From: Fallopia convolvulus
Taxonomy: Eukaryota; Streptophyta; Magnoliopsida; Caryophyllales; Polygonaceae
DNA length: 64,000 nt
Assembly: GCA_964016875.1 (NCBI GenBank)
Contig: OZ024724.1
Span: 14,178,501 to 14,242,500, forward strand
Direction of reading: 5' to 3'
Shown here: positions 47,781 through 60,290 of the stretch, one piece after another
How positions within the stretch are numbered: the first letter of the stretch is position 1
Layout: every line of letters starts with the position of its first letter
The notes under the pieces: generated by a model
Database searches by the model: none
Told to the model about the DNA's origin: nothing
The model's input: the letters and a program-made list of their open reading frames with translations, nothing else
Made by a program: the position numbers and the translations under genes

Positions 47781-50700
47781 ATGGCTCCTCAACACACCTT
47801 TGCCCAGATCAAAGCGTGGGTACATGCCAATCCTCGCATCCTCTTCATCTCTCAATTAAAAGAGATTGAACAAGAACAAGACCCAACCATGAAGGATGTT
47901 CTTATCCAAGGGCTCTACAATCAAGTAAGCCCTTTCTTGCCCCCTCCTCCTCCTCCGGCCGACGACACTGTAGCCTGGACTTCTTCCTCTTCTGAATCCC
48001 TTCCTCCTCCTTCAACCACCAACACCTCCTCCGGCGTTGTCATCGTTGACAATTTCGGAGACGCTCGTTCTTCCATCAATGAAAAACCCCGAAAATCCAA
48101 ACACCGCCATTCATCCAAACGACGCCACTCCTCAAAAGACCCCTCAAAACCCAAAAAATCCAAACATTCCCACGATCCCTCCAAATCCAAAAAACGCAAA
48201 CATTCTGAGGCCTCTGAATTTTCGGAGCCCAGACAGAAAGCCTTATTCAAGTTTGAGGACTACTTGAACTGCTCCAAGGAGAGTTCTTGTGCGCCCAAAC
48301 CTCCATACGCTTTCCCCTCCGACGATGGGACCTTCCAATCCCAGAGTCTACTCCCTTCCTCTTCCTCTCTCCCTCTTCCCATCACTAAGGGACCTTCCAA
48401 ACCATCTCCCACGAAACAACAGACTCCATCACCACCTCCTCCTGTTCCCACTCCACAAGGAACTCCACCTTCCTCACTTCCTTCCGTTCCCATAGCAACG
48501 AGAACTCCAAATCCACCTCCACCTCACAAAACTCCCTCTCCTCCTTCCTCACCAAAACACACCTCCACCTCTCCCATTCCTACTTCGGGGATCTCTACTC
48601 CCCAGGTTACCAAAACCATTCCTCCTCCTTCTACCCAACTCTCTACTTCCATCTCTTCTTCTCTCCCTTCTTCCACCACATCCCCCACCACCACCAAACT
48701 CCCCTCTCCCTCACCATCCAAAAGTGTCGTCGTCCTCACCTCGGACGACGATGATCTCCCTCTCTCCATGGTCATCGGCAAAATGACCAAGGACCCTCCT
48801 CCTATCATCATGGGAACTCGGGAGGAGGAGGCCCAGCTCAAGAAAATAGAAGAAGAGCTCAACATGGACCCCTCTGAGCACACAGCCAACCAAGGGACAA
48901 AGTCCCCAGAGAAGGTGGCTCCTAAAGAGCCCACGGAGACAAGGGACCCCGCACTAGCTGGTGGTGTTGGGGCAACCACAAGTCATCCTGAAGATGACGC
49001 GGAGGGCCCAAGCTCGAGCTCCTCCGAAGAAGAAGGGACCTCCCAAGATGAGGTCGAAGAAGAAGAAGAGGCTCCACCTGCTAAGGAGCAAGCACGGATC
49101 CCAACACCTAGACACCAAATGGTGGTGTCCACGAGTTCCCAACCGCCAAGGGAACGCGTGCTCATGATTGAAGAGACTGCACCTCCTCAGCTGAAAGGAC
49201 CTCGCACGGTCTCTAGGGGGAACACGTCAAAGAGCACCACAAAGAAAGGGAAGGGGACCTCTTCCACAAAGCACCATGTGGATGAGCGCAGGAAGCTCCT
49301 TCCCCCACTTATCGTTTCAGAAGACGTGCTAAATGACAACGGTCTCGGGGAACTATGGGACCTGATCAAGGCCCAGGGCTAGGAGAACCTCTACAAAGAG
49401 ACTGTGAGCGTAGATCCCTCACAAGTGCGTCAGTTTTACAACAACTTCACTATCACCAACGACTGCACTCAGGGAACTCTCTCCCACGAAGCCAACGAGT
49501 TCATTTTTACAACGTCAACAATCCGCCTTCAACTCCAGGTCCCCGGTCAAGGGCTCAACGAGTTGCCCAGCAAGCTCTGGGGCGACTTCAATAGCGCCGA
49601 GGTGTGCAACACAATCTTTGAGGGTCGGGTTCCCTCGAAAGTAATCTCGACACACCATCTCTCCCTGGTCGCCAAGCTCGCTGATATCTCTCTATTTGGT
49701 GGTGTTTTCATATGTGATTTCCTTTGTAAATATGTTTCTTTTTCCCCTTTTCTTGTGCGTTTTGTTCCTTTTTAGCTTAGTTCCCGTATTTCTATGAGAT
49801 TCGGAGACTACGCACTTTTTATGTGTTTTGTAGGTAATTTGGCATGAATCGAGGATCAATTTGAAGGAGGGTCGAGACATGGAGCAAAGGCCGAGCTAAA
49901 GCGGGAAAGAGAGAAGTGAGCCATGAAGAAGAACAAGAGAAGCCAACTAAGAAGAAGGTGGAACGAGGTCAGGACCGAGATGCAACAACGTCGGGCCCGA
50001 CTTTGAAGTTTCCAACCTCGGACCGAGTTGCACAGTACCTCGGGCCCGAGGTTCCTCCGTGTCGGGCCGAGTCGGTCACCGGACTACTTGGGCTCCAAGG
50101 CACGAATTTGTGAACTTCCACTTTTGCCCCTCATCTAATCTATAAAAGGCCCTCTTGTCTTCTAAGAAAGGGTTCCCTCACACACACACAAAAGGGGGGT
50201 TCCAAGGGAGCCAAGAGGATACTTGGAGAGCAAGGAGGAAGGAGAAGAGGAGGAAGAGAGAGAGAATCGGCCAAGGAGGAGGAAGACTTGAGAGGTTTTG
50301 TTGATTGTTTAGCTTTGATTTGCTTTGATCTTGTGGATTTGAAAACCCTTGATTTGTATTTGTAGATTGATTATGATGATTGCTTTCTCTTTTGATTTGA
50401 TTGCTTTCTTTGCTTGTCACATGGAGTAGATCTCCTTGATCTTGGGTTATGGGGGAAAACCCTAGCTAGGTTTAGGCTAGAAACCCCAATTCCATAGCCT
50501 TGAGTGTTTGATCTAAGGAACCCACTCTACATCGAGCTACAATTCCTTGCGAAAGTCGGGAATCAAGGCTTGAGATTGGCAAAGTAGCGAAAGTGAACAT
50601 GTGTCAATCTCAAGACCTTGCTTCGAAGGGGATTTCCCCATGGATCGAGGTGTAGATGTGGTTGGAACGAGGGCGAAAGCACTCGATCCTAGTCCGATCA

Positions 50701-51534
50701 TCACTCATTGCCTGAATTGGGGTGGAAAAGCCTTGATCTACTAGGGAAGGAACCCAAAAGCCCAAGATCTATTTTTAAAATCTTTGAGTTCGACATCCCC
50801 AGCTACCTCGGGCCCGACTTACCCAGTGTCGGTTCCGACTTCCTCTTGTCGCCAACCTCGGGCCCGACGTGACCTCAGTGTCGGTCCCGACTGTTTTCTT
50901 TATTTTACTTTGTTTTATGCTCTCCTTTCTAGCTTCCTAGTATCTAGGCACATCGATCGAGTAGACTTCCCGAGTGTTCGACACCCACCACGTACTACAA
51001 CGGGGTCGGGTTATAAATTGTATCTCTTGACCCTCGCAATCCGAGAGGCGATCACTCACTCACCAATTCATAATAAATGTGGTGATCCCTTGCCAAGAGA
51101 AGCGTCTGGTTGTCAACATCACTGATGCGATCATCCTCTACCACTTCCTCCTCAAGAAGCCCATCAACCTTCCCAGAATAATCCTTGGGCACATGGAGAA
51201 GTGCATGGCTTCCAAGTCCCATTCCCTTCCCTACTCTGGGCTGATAAAGAAGCTCCTACAAAAAGAGGGTCTCTACGACGCCTCTAAGGACGGAATCGAG
51301 CTTGGAAGGGAACTGGACATTTCAGTTGTCCAGAAAATGAGGCACTCTGAGCCTGTAGAGGAAGCGGCTCAACTGGAGTCTGGTGAACAAGAGGGGAACT
51401 CTCAAGTGTTGCTCCGAATCTCCAACACCCTCGACCAGATTGCCAGGGATCAAGCAGTGTTGGCCAGAGGACAAGAAAAGCTTACACAAGTCCTGACGCA
51501 CCTCTGTGACGCCCTGTTCCCTCAAGCTCCATGA
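47781..51534 (+). pseudogene. Sirevirus third ORF (env-like position), broken
   Basis: Begins MAPQHTFAQIKAWVHANPRI and runs about 530 residues through a long Pro/Ser-rich low-complexity region with Lys/Arg/His clusters and acidic tails, to TAG at 49380-49382. It continues in frame with YKETVSVDPSQVRQFYNNF and VPGQGLNELPSKLWGDF, a segment resembling the putative plant transposon protein domain. A 1.4-kb insert follows at 49705-51078. After it, the frame resumes with VIPCQEKRLVVNITDAIILY and ends in a coiled-coil-like tail at 51534. No signal peptide or convincing membrane helix is seen, so an envelope role is not supported. The function of such ORFs is unknown. Confidence 0.7.
49705..51078 (+). 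mobile_element. solo-LTR-like insert in the third ORF
   Basis: The 6-bp direct repeat GTGGTG at 49699-49704 and 51079-51084 flanks 1374 bp whose removal restores the reading frame. It contains a TATA-like tctataaaagg near 50140, several cctcgggcccga words, and no coding region. This fits a solo LTR of a Ty3-type element in + orientation. Ends are not perfect TG..CA. Confidence 0.65.
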
Positions 51535-51921
51535 TCTCTCTCTTCTTTTTCCCTTAATCCAAAAATCACCACAAATTGTACTTGAGTTCCCATTTTATAT
51601 ATTTTCTTAAGTAATGAATTGGTCTTTATTTTGATTGCGTCTTCCCTTCTTTCCTATTATTGCTTTGCTTGTTTTCGATGAAGTCAATAGGGGGAAAGAC
51701 AAAAATTGCGAGATGAGTTAAAAGTTTAAGTTATCATAGACCACGCATAAGCTAAGGGGGAACAATTGCATAAAAAGCTAAGTAAGAACTAAGTGTCTCA
51801 CCAGAAGTGGTTCCCTAAATCTAAGTGTTTCACTAAAAGTGACTTCCTAAAATCATACTTAGGAACTCATCAACATATCATTCATTGAAATACTTGCATA
51901 TTTTGTGATGGGTTTATCATC

Positions 51922-51937
51922 ATCAAAAAGGGGGAAA
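51922..51937 (+). other. polypurine tract of the Copia element
   Basis: The string aaaaagggggaaa lies directly before the 3' LTR start TGTTGGGACG. Confidence 0.85.
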
Positions 51938-51938
51938 T

Positions 51939-52999
51939 TGTTGGGACGTTGTTGGGACCTCTGGTTCTAAACAACGGATCAACGATGTAATTCTCTTTAA
52001 GTATTGATAATGACAAACACCATAGGGAACTAATGTGGTTTGTTCAAGTATTTCTAAGGAACGCAGGTACAGCCAAGAACTCCCATGAATGACCAAAAAC
52101 CACAGATGCCCACAATGAAGAGTTTCCATCAAGGGAACTCTAAAGAGGGAAGTTCCCATGAAATGGGAACTCCCAGAAATGATCAAGAGAACACAAGCCC
52201 ACAACGATGAAGAGTTTCCATCAAGGGAACTCTGAACAAGACAGTTCTCAGGACATGGGAACTCACATGTGAGGACAACGACCGTTCAACGCAGATCGCG
52301 GAATTCTGTCTCAGACAGCCCGAAGGAACAGTCTGAGGATCAGACTGTCACGCTTCATCCAACGGTCCGATTGATCCAAGAAGTTGACCTAGTTCAAACC
52401 AAAGTCACATGTGAAGAAAGTACAACTTGGGCATCAAGCAAAGGGCATTTTGGACACAAACGAAAGATGCGACTGCCCAAGCTCACCTGGACTATAAAGC
52501 CAAATGAATAGTACTCGGATTGAGCAGTTCTCCCAGAACTCACAAAACACCCACACCAGAGAAAAGAAAGAAAAGGAAGAGAAGTCCCCGCCGACGAGTG
52601 TGTGATCTCGACGACGGTGAAGCCGAAGTTCCCAAGGACAAGGGAACTGAGAAGTCGGTGTAAGGTTTGAGTTATTTGTATTTTGCTGTTGTGAGCTTAG
52701 GAACTCAGTTGAGAGGATTTACTAGTGTTGCTAGAGTTAGGAAGAACTCGTAGGAACAGAGAAGTGTGAATTCGGCTGTGTAACTAAGGAACAAAGCAAT
52801 TAATATAAGTAAGTCATTCAAAATCCTCCAAGCGGAGGTAGATGTTTACCCATACAACTAGTTGGTTATAGTGGGGTTCCTCTATAAAGGAACTGCGTTC
52901 TTTACTGTCTTTATTACTTGCGAACTGTTTACTTCCGCTGCCTTGGGAAAAGCTTAACTGCCAGTTCCCAAGCTCTTTGCTAACGTCTACGATCCAACA
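51939..52999 (+). repeat. 3' LTR of the Copia element
   Basis: 1061 bp, TGTTGGGACG to GATCCAACA, the same length as the 5' LTR and differing at about 17 positions (for example gttcctatg/gttcccatg, cccgtcgtcg/cccgccgacg). Confidence 0.95.
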
Positions 53000-53860
53000 A
53001 CCTAAAGTCCTAAATCCCGGATTATGGGTCAAGCTTATTAGGCTAGGAAAATTTTGTGGAGCTATCAAAAATAGGCTTAAAAGCTTAAAAGAAATGGGGT
53101 GTCAAGAACATGGATCTTGTAGGGTAGGAAGGGAAATAATAGGCTATAAAGAAACATTGCCTCAATCATTTTAATGACATGCATTCAATCATATAAATCA
53201 GTCTTGAAAGAGAGTATTAACGTAAGTTCTAGAGCTAGATAATCATGGTGATACACTCAAGACAAAGAGAGCAAATAATCATGAAAGGCCAAAAATATCT
53301 CACAAGGCTAATTGTTGTCTAGAACTTCAGAATGAATCAAATACTCAAGCTAAATACATGCTCCATCCTATAATCAAGGCAATTAATCAATGATCATGCT
53401 TATATCATATCAACTTCAGTAAATCATGCAAATCATGGGTTAGAACTTATACTTAACTTAGAGAAACAAGAGGAATCAAACAATGGGGAAATAAGAACCT
53501 AAATGCAAAATTTTTGTATTTTTCTAATTTTTCTATTTTTTTCCATTTTTCGAGATTTTAATCAATGCATGCAAAAATTTTAAACATGACCTAAACTAAT
53601 GCAACTACATGATATGCAACAAGTAATTCCCTTCCTCCATGCTTAAAACATACTTTGTCCCCAAAGTATAGTAAAAAGAAAAGGGAGGAGAAAAACTCAC
53701 AAAGAAACTAGCTATCCGGGTAATGCGGCGGGAAATCCGACGGTGGTGATTCTTCGGGTTATCAATCTTCAAACCTGGGATATCTAAACACACACAAAAA
53801 CTACCTAAAAAGCAAAAGATTATAATTGAAAAATAAAACTACTATAAGCCTTGGGTTGCC
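53000..53860 (-). other. non-coding internal region of the Athila/Tat-like element
   Basis: Right of the nested Copia element and left of the protease. No protein is recognised. gggttgcctcccaagaagcg near 53845 is a conserved-looking piece just past the protease end. Confidence 0.5.
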
Positions 53861-53908
53861 TCCCAAGAAGCGCTTGTTTAACGTCATTAGCTTGACGTAG
53901 AAAGGAGA

Positions 53909-56283
53909 TTAAGAAGGATTTGAGTTATGGAATTCGATCTCCTTCCCATCGAATCCCATCTTCAAGATGCCCTGGGGAATATCAATAATAGTGTTTGCAG
54001 TCTTTAAGAACGACCTTCCTAGCAGCATAGGCGCCTTTTCATTCCCCGGTCCCATGTCTAAAATCAGAAAATCAGCTGGAAATACCAAGGAATCCACTTT
54101 GACCAACACATCCTCAAGCTTCCCCTTTGGACTAACAGTGGAATAATCAGCTAGCTCAATAATTGTCTGAGTTTCCTTCAGAGGTCCCATATCAAGTTTC
54201 TCATACAAGGAGTAAGGCAAGACATTAACCGATGCACCCAAATCAATCAAAGCCTCATTCACCTTGGTGCCCCCGATCATACAAGGAATGATGAACATGC
54301 CAGGGTCGCTACACTTCTCAGGCAAACGCTTCTGAAATACAGCAGACACATGTTCTTTCTCTTTAACTTGCTTCTTGCTCCTATCTTTTTGACCCCTCTT
54401 GATAGTGCACAACTCCTTCAAAAATTTAGCATAACGGGGCACACTTTTGATCAATTTCAATAATGGCACATTGACTTCGCATGCACTAAACGTTTCAAAG
54501 AGTTCCTTGTCATTCTTCAACTTCCGGGTCTCTTTCAAAGCCTCTAGGAATGGTGGAACAGGCGTGTAAAGCTTTGGGACGAAACTCGGAACTGACACCG
54601 TCGGTGCGGTCTTTGTAACAAGGGGCGCGGGCACGCCACACCCATGCCGCGGGCGCGCCACACCCGCCGCAGCCGCGTCACTCTCTTTCGTGCCCGCGTC
54701 GAGTCCTCGGGCTCCCTGGCGACTTTACGCGGGCTTGGCTCACTATGGCACGGGCGCGCCACTTCATGTTGGAGCCCGCGCTCTATTGGGACTCCGTGGT
54801 TTTCATCAATGACGTGCTCAATTTTTGTCTCTGTCTTGTACAACTGTCCAACCACATGTTTACTATAAATGGAGATAAAACTCACATTCTGCCTCGGATT
54901 GAGCTCTGTCTGTGATGGCAATTTGCTGGACTCTCTAGCCTCCAATTTGCTCACCGCATTAGCGAGTTGACTGACTTGGCTCTCCAAGTTCTTAATGCTA
55001 GACTTGGTCTCTTGTTGCAGTTGAGTTAAAGAGCCATGCATTGTAGAAACAGTCTGAGTCAGATTTCTGATCATCTCTTTAGTGGACATAATATTCCGAT
55101 TCATTCCCTGAGCTTGAGGTTGGAAGGGCGGTCTGTACTAAGCTTGGCCACCTTGATGGTTGTATTGCTGATTGCTAGAATTGCCATACCTCAGATTAGG
55201 AAGATCCCTCCAGCCTGGATTGTAGGTGTTGGAGAAGGGGTCATACCTCGGCCTAGGTGGTCCATATCCGGCCACTGCATTCACCTAAGCGTTTTGATCT
55301 TGAAGTGTAGGGCAAGCATCAGTGGGATGCATGTTATCAAAACAAATCTCACAGGATTTCACCTGTTGTCTACCACCTTGTTGCAAAAGCTGCTTCATCA
55401 TCGTTTTCAACTCAGTGACTTCATCTTGGATTCTTGAATTAGTCACCACAGAATTTGCAGCTCTTGAGCCAGTCTCTCTTTTGAACTGTCTTGTGCCCTT
55501 AGACAATTGTGTGAATAGTTCAAACGCAGCAACAGGGTTTTTGTTGAGAATATTACCTTGGCAAGCTGCATTAACCATTCTTCTCTCATCATCCAAGAGG
55601 CCATTAAACAAGTATAAAATCAGATCTTGATCAGTGTAGCCATGGAACGGACAGCTGGCTATCAACCTCTTGAATCTCTCATAATATGCATACAAGGTTT
55701 CATTAGCTTCTTGCTCAATGTTGCTAATCATCTTCTTCAGTTCATTGAGCCTTGTAGTAGGGAAGTACTTCTCTAGAAAAGCTTCTTTCATCTTAGCCCA
55801 TGTATCAATACTTCTCGGAGCCAAGTAATAAAACCAGTCTTTAGCCTGATCCTTGAGAGAGAAAGGAAAGGCTCTCAGCGTAATCTGGTCATGAGTCATA
55901 TCAGTAGGCTTCATGCTTGAGCACACAGCATGAAATTCAAAAAGATGTTTGTTGGGATCTTCACCACTAAGCCCATGGAATGAAGGCAAAAGGTGAATCA
56001 ACCCAGATTTCAGCTCGAACTTGACTCCCTCAGCAAGAGCAGGAAATTGCACCGCCAACGGTTGTTGCTCCAGATTTGGTGCAGTTAAATGTCTTAATGT
56101 TTGATCAGCCATCTCTACTATTTCAGGAATGCTCTCAGTCTCAGAATCAGACGAGGAAGACGCCAGGTTAAGCTGCAGTTCACGAGCAGTCGCACAAGCT
56201 TGCCTGCACAACCTAGAGAGTGTCCTTTCTATTTCTGAATCAAAAACAGCAAGAGATGGATCAGTAGCACGAGTATTAACCAT
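53909..56283 (-). pseudogene. Athila/Tat-like gag-protease, broken
   Basis: Starts at 56283 with MVNTRATDPSLAVFD. The gag core follows: LIHLLPSFHGLSGEDPNKHL, SLKDQAKDWFYYLAPRSIDT, FLEKYFPTTRLNELKKMIS and FNGLLDDERRMVNAACQG, then a knuckle-like CEICFDNMHPTDAC. In-frame stops fall near 55286 and 55138, and a frameshift near 54650. The protease (IPCMIGGTKVNEALIDLGAS, LPYSLYEKLDMG, LADYSTVSPKGKLEDVLVKV, LLGRSFLKTANTIID) ends at 53909. The active-site motif is Asp-Leu-Gly, as is common in this lineage. No RT or integrase follows, so the element is a deletion derivative. Confidence 0.85.
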
Positions 56284-56338
56284 ATAGCAGGTTCACACCC
56301 ACAACAGCACGAAAGTAATAAACACAAATAGCGACGAC

Positions 56339-56356
56339 TCCCCGACAACGGCGCCA
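56339..56356 (-). other. primer binding site, tRNA-Asp type
   Basis: The reverse complement is TGGCGCCGTTGTCGGGGA, one base off the common tRNA-Asp primer site of Athila/Tat elements, and lies four bases inside the 5' LTR. Confidence 0.85.
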
Positions 56357-56360
56357 AATT

Positions 56361-57914
56361 TGATGAGGTATTTTCGGTGGTCGTTAATACCTATCAAAGA
56401 AACCTTAGCTTAACCAACTCAGTAGAGCGGCAAGTAAGGGTCGATCCCACAGAGACTCGTGTACGAATGTTATTACTTATGTGCCAAGTAACCAAAGGGG
56501 GTTTGTAATTGTGAATTCTAACCTACTATGCAAGAATAAAACTAACTATGAATGCAAGAATGATTTAAATATATGAGAAACAAACGTGTTCAACTAGTTA
56601 AATCCATCACGATATTGATTTGTTGATCATCGATTCTCTTGATTCTCTTCTCACTTGAACAATCTATTGTGGATAATGATCCTACTAAGGACTAAAACCC
56701 AAACTTCATATTTAGTTGATAGAACTACCAGTCTAACAACCCTAATTATCTAATAACCTAGAAGACCTTCTAGATTCAATTAAATAACAACATGATGATT
56801 CAAGTTATCAATAGAAACAAATACTTAGAGCAACCAAACATCTAAGTGACTTGTGAATTTATTCCCTACTTTAATCAACTTGTCCAACCGGTACTAAATT
56901 GATTAAAGTATACTCTTGATCAAATTAACTCCAACCGGTAATTAATCAGATTCAGTTATAACTAGAAATTCAATTAGGTGATCAATCTAACAAAATCCTA
57001 GTTTAGATTCACTTAAGCACAGGGAATAATTTCTATTCAAGTTTGTTGAGAATTAATCAAACCTCACAACTACATACAAATCATGACTTCAATAACTAGC
57101 CAAACACAAGGAAAATTATCAATGCATAATTAAAATTAAAATCAAACTTACAAAGGTTCAAAGTCTGCCTCCAAAGAGAAAAACCCTAGCCTCCAAAGTT
57201 TATCAAAGTTATGTCAATGATTCGAGAGAGAAAACTAAAAACAAGGTTTAAATACCCCACAAGATATCCAAAGATAAAATTATCCCGAAATTGCATTAAA
57301 CTAGTCGGAAAAGACCTAATAAACTCCAACCCGAAGCCCAAAACTCGCGGCCCAACTCTCCCACAAAGAAACAAGGGACGCGGTGTCATCTAACATGCCG
57401 CGGCCGTGAATGTTCATGTTATGCCCGCGACACTCCTCGGTTCAACACTTCAAGCGACACTTCAGACGCTGTTTTCACCCCCTTCGAGTTGGAATTTGGA
57501 CTCGGAGTAAAAATATGAATCGTATCTCTTCGAGTTAGCTTTCCAGTGATACCAAATTCAGCTTCATCTGACCCTTTAAGCTCCCAAACCAAGCATTGCA
57601 AGATAGAGGTGTCGAAACAAGACCTTCAATGCATAGCCCGGGTTTAAGCGTTCTTTTCACAAAAGCTCTTTGGTCTTGGTTCTTCCAATCTTCACTTGTA
57701 TCACTCTAGGCTTCCTCAAACTCCTTCATAGTCCACTAAGATCCATCCCGTCCACGCTTGTTTACCTAAAGATTTGCAAAACCGAACAAAACAAGCGCAA
57801 AACCCGAATTTCCTAGAAAACCTAAAAAACTAAGAACTACACTAAACTAAGCTAAAACACATGCAAAATAAACATAAATATGCATCCTAAACACTACCTA
57901 AATGCAAGCTATCA
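56361..57914 (-). repeat. 5' LTR of the Athila/Tat-like element
   Basis: 1554 bp, TGATGAGGTATTTTCGGTGG to GCAAGCTATCA, with an extra segment of about 43 bp near 57580-57620 compared with the other LTR. Confidence 0.9.
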
Positions 57915-59504
57915 CCAATGTACATGATGCACCATAGTACATGATGTCCACGGAAGACCTCGTGTCCACCAAGACTTCCTCTCTTGTTGGTTGGTGCTGG
58001 CCAATGAGGGGCCACCCGAGATGGTATAGATAAAACCATTGGAGGTCGGGGCATGACAGGAGCGCTCTTGTTTAGCAAGATCCTGCTGTTCAATGTTGTT
58101 TGTCCTTGCCAGATTTTGGCCTTGCGACACATTGTTTTCTCCCGAGGTGGGATTTCCTCAGCCTTTATCTTTCGGTTTGTGTTTGTACAAGGGACCGCCA
58201 TCCTCAATATCCTCGCTGTCCACTTCCGAAACAGTTCCAACCTCTCCCTCCACCGTTGTTGTTCTTCGTGTTGTTCTACATGTCCTGAGGCTACGACAAT
58301 GTGGAGTTTTGGTTCTGCATCACATATGCATCCTTGCTCGAAGGTACGACCACCTTTGTCTAGCCTTTATCTTCGGCCGTGATCTCCTTGTCAGTTCTAG
58401 GCCGAGAGCTTTGGTTGGCTGCGTCCTCACCATACACCTGAGCTGTGATCCGAGTGCACATGTCATCATATGTCTTTGGGCACTTCAGGAAGATGTAGTT
58501 CTTGAAGACCCCGTGGCACAAGTTGCCGCTGAAAATATCTCACGTCGACGCTTCGTTGATATGTGCAATTTCCGCGACCGTAGTTGTGAATCTCGTGAAG
58601 AAGGAACCCATGGTCCCGCCTTCACCTTGATCAACCTTGCGCAGATTGCGCATGTTTTTCTTGCACATTCTCAATCCGTTGAAGTGTGCGATGAATGCAT
58701 CACAAAAATGGGTGAACGAGGAAATGTCCCGGAGTGGATACTAATGAACTAGGTCATCGCGGCCTTTTCCATGGTGGTGGTGAACATGCGGTAGAAGATC
58801 ACATCATTATATGAATTGGCGTTCATCTAGACGACGTAATACTTTACGTGCTCCTTGGGATCTGCGGTCCCGTGATAGAACCCCATTTGAGGCCTGTGAA
58901 AACCCTTGGGCATCGGATAACTCTGGATTTCATCTATGAAAGTAGAAAATCCTCCCCTCTCTATGTGGGGATGCCAAGAATGTGACTTCGAGATCTGAAA
59001 GAGATTTGCCGTTGTTTCGAACCTCTTCGGACTCTACGTCCGAGAATGTCGTGAATGCGACCTCGAGATTTGCATGGGATCTCGCACCTGCTTCTTTGTT
59101 GACGAGCGGTTTGTTGACGCTTCGTGCCCCGGAACGTGTCCAGGGATGTATTTAGGTACGTACTGGGGATGGGGTTGTCTAGGACCTAGGATGGGAAGGC
59201 GCTCAAGCAACAGAGGACCATACCCATGGACGGGCGAAGCCCTGCTGAAACTGCCCGTACGTAGGGTAGGGACACGAGTTGGGAGGGACTCCTCTTTGCG
59301 CATACCCTTGGAACGGATAGGGGTTTTACGGGGCTGAGGACTGATTCGCGTATCCTTGAAAGGGGTATGGATTTTTGGGGCGGCGTATGTCCATCCCGGA
59401 GGGACTCTATATGGCCAACCTGATTGAGGCACCCCGTTGGCCCTCTCCAAGGTTTCGGGCATATTATCAGGATGGAGAGGGAAAAAGTTGTTTGGATAGG
59501 ACAT
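57915..59504 (-). pseudogene. Ty3/gypsy gag of the outer element, frameshifted
   Basis: Starts near 59504 with MSYPNNFFPLHPDNMPETLE and a Pro/Gly/Tyr-rich leader. The gag core near 58710-58560 reads FTHFCDAFIAHFNGLRMC, then TMGSFFTRFTTTVAEIA in a shifted frame. Near 58050-58000 comes YTISGGPSLAST, the linker that precedes protease in this clade. A short LVDTRSSVDIMYYGA-like protease echo stands right at the border with the inserted element (about 57985-57940). Multiple frameshifts. It connects to the protease at 34975-35297 across the inserted element. Confidence 0.7.
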
Positions 59505-60290
59505 TTTTCGAGATTCAAAGCTAAGGTCTTTGTTTTTCGAGAAGCTTCATAGGATGAAAATGTCCCCCCATGGATCGCACCAGTGAAGAAACCCTAAATA
59601 AACCAGAGCTAATATCGAGAAATGAGGTTATTGATTCGATAAAACAAACCCTTACTTATATATATAGAGGGCGGTTCACGTGCGAATGGGCGCCTGGGTG
59701 CAAAAAGAGAACGAATCCCAACCGTCGATCTAACTTGAATTATTTGCACGCGCGAAGTGCGTCCAAATAATTCATAAAAAAAACGAGCACAAGTCTACAC
59801 CAAGTGCTCCCATAAGGTACTTGTCACCCAAGCAAACCCGAAAACAGGCAATTTTTGATACTCTTTCCAAATAAAAACCAAAAAGCCTCTTTCTTCCTCA
59901 ACAAAAATAAATCTTCTAAACTGGATTGAAACACAACGTTTTACGATTTGGTAAATATGTTCTAATTTTCTACTCTAATCTTGCTATATGAGTGCACATT
60001 CATCATTTAAAGCTTCGATTTAACTGGATTTTCTCTTTTCAGAGAGAAAACTAAACCTTTTCGAAGGAGCTTTGTTCTGATTTACGATTTTGAAGATCTG
60101 ACTGATTACGATTAATGGAACTAGGTAATAAACGATTTTTTCCCTGATTAAAGCTAATACAACACGATTTTGAAAGTTTTCATCGCATATATCGTCAAAA
60201 TTTGTTTATGTTTAAGCATTACCAATAGGAAAACTCCATTTTATGGTTTTGAGAGACATTGCTATGATTTATTTGGGAAGACAACCGCAT
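59505..60290. other. border between outer gypsy element and MULE-like region
   Basis: Near 59560-59580 the - strand reads ggtgcgatccatgggggg, a possible primer site of the outer gypsy element, but I cannot assign the tRNA and see no clear LTR. From about 59668, gagggcggttcacgtgcgaa may be the left terminus of the MULE-like element. No gene seen. Confidence 0.35.

Larger units (their letters stand above)
37541..52999 (+). mobile_element. Sirevirus-like Ty1/Copia retrotransposon with nested inserts
   Basis: Two 1061-bp LTRs (37541-38601 and 51939-52999), an initiator-Met primer site, gag with two zinc knuckles, Copia-order pol, and a long third open frame between pol and the 3' LTR as in Sireviruses. 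By eye the LTRs differ at about 17 positions, so it is relatively young. Flanking pentamers CATAA and CCTAA match at four of five bases. A CACTA element (39859-43147) and a solo-LTR-like insert (49705-51078) lie within it. Confidence 0.9.
35298..57914 (-). mobile_element. Athila/Tat-like Ty3 LTR element, no pol beyond protease, with nested Copia
   Basis: LTRs at 35298-36808 and 56361-57914 start TGATGAGG and end CTATCA. A perfect 5-bp target duplication CCAAT stands at 35293-35297 and 57915-57919. On the - strand the tRNA-Asp-type primer site lies directly inside the right LTR and a polypurine tract directly inside the left LTR. gag and protease are at 53909-56283, while RT, RNase H and integrase are absent, so it depended on other elements. 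A 15.5-kb Copia element sits inside it. Confidence 0.9.

Noticed and set aside
48260..48979. Minus-strand Gly/Glu-rich frames
   Set aside because: Antisense of the Pro/Ser-rich third ORF; composition alone explains the open frame.
47781..49382. True viral-type envelope protein
   Set aside because: No signal peptide, transmembrane helix or cysteine pattern seen; only its position matches the env-like ORF of Sireviruses.
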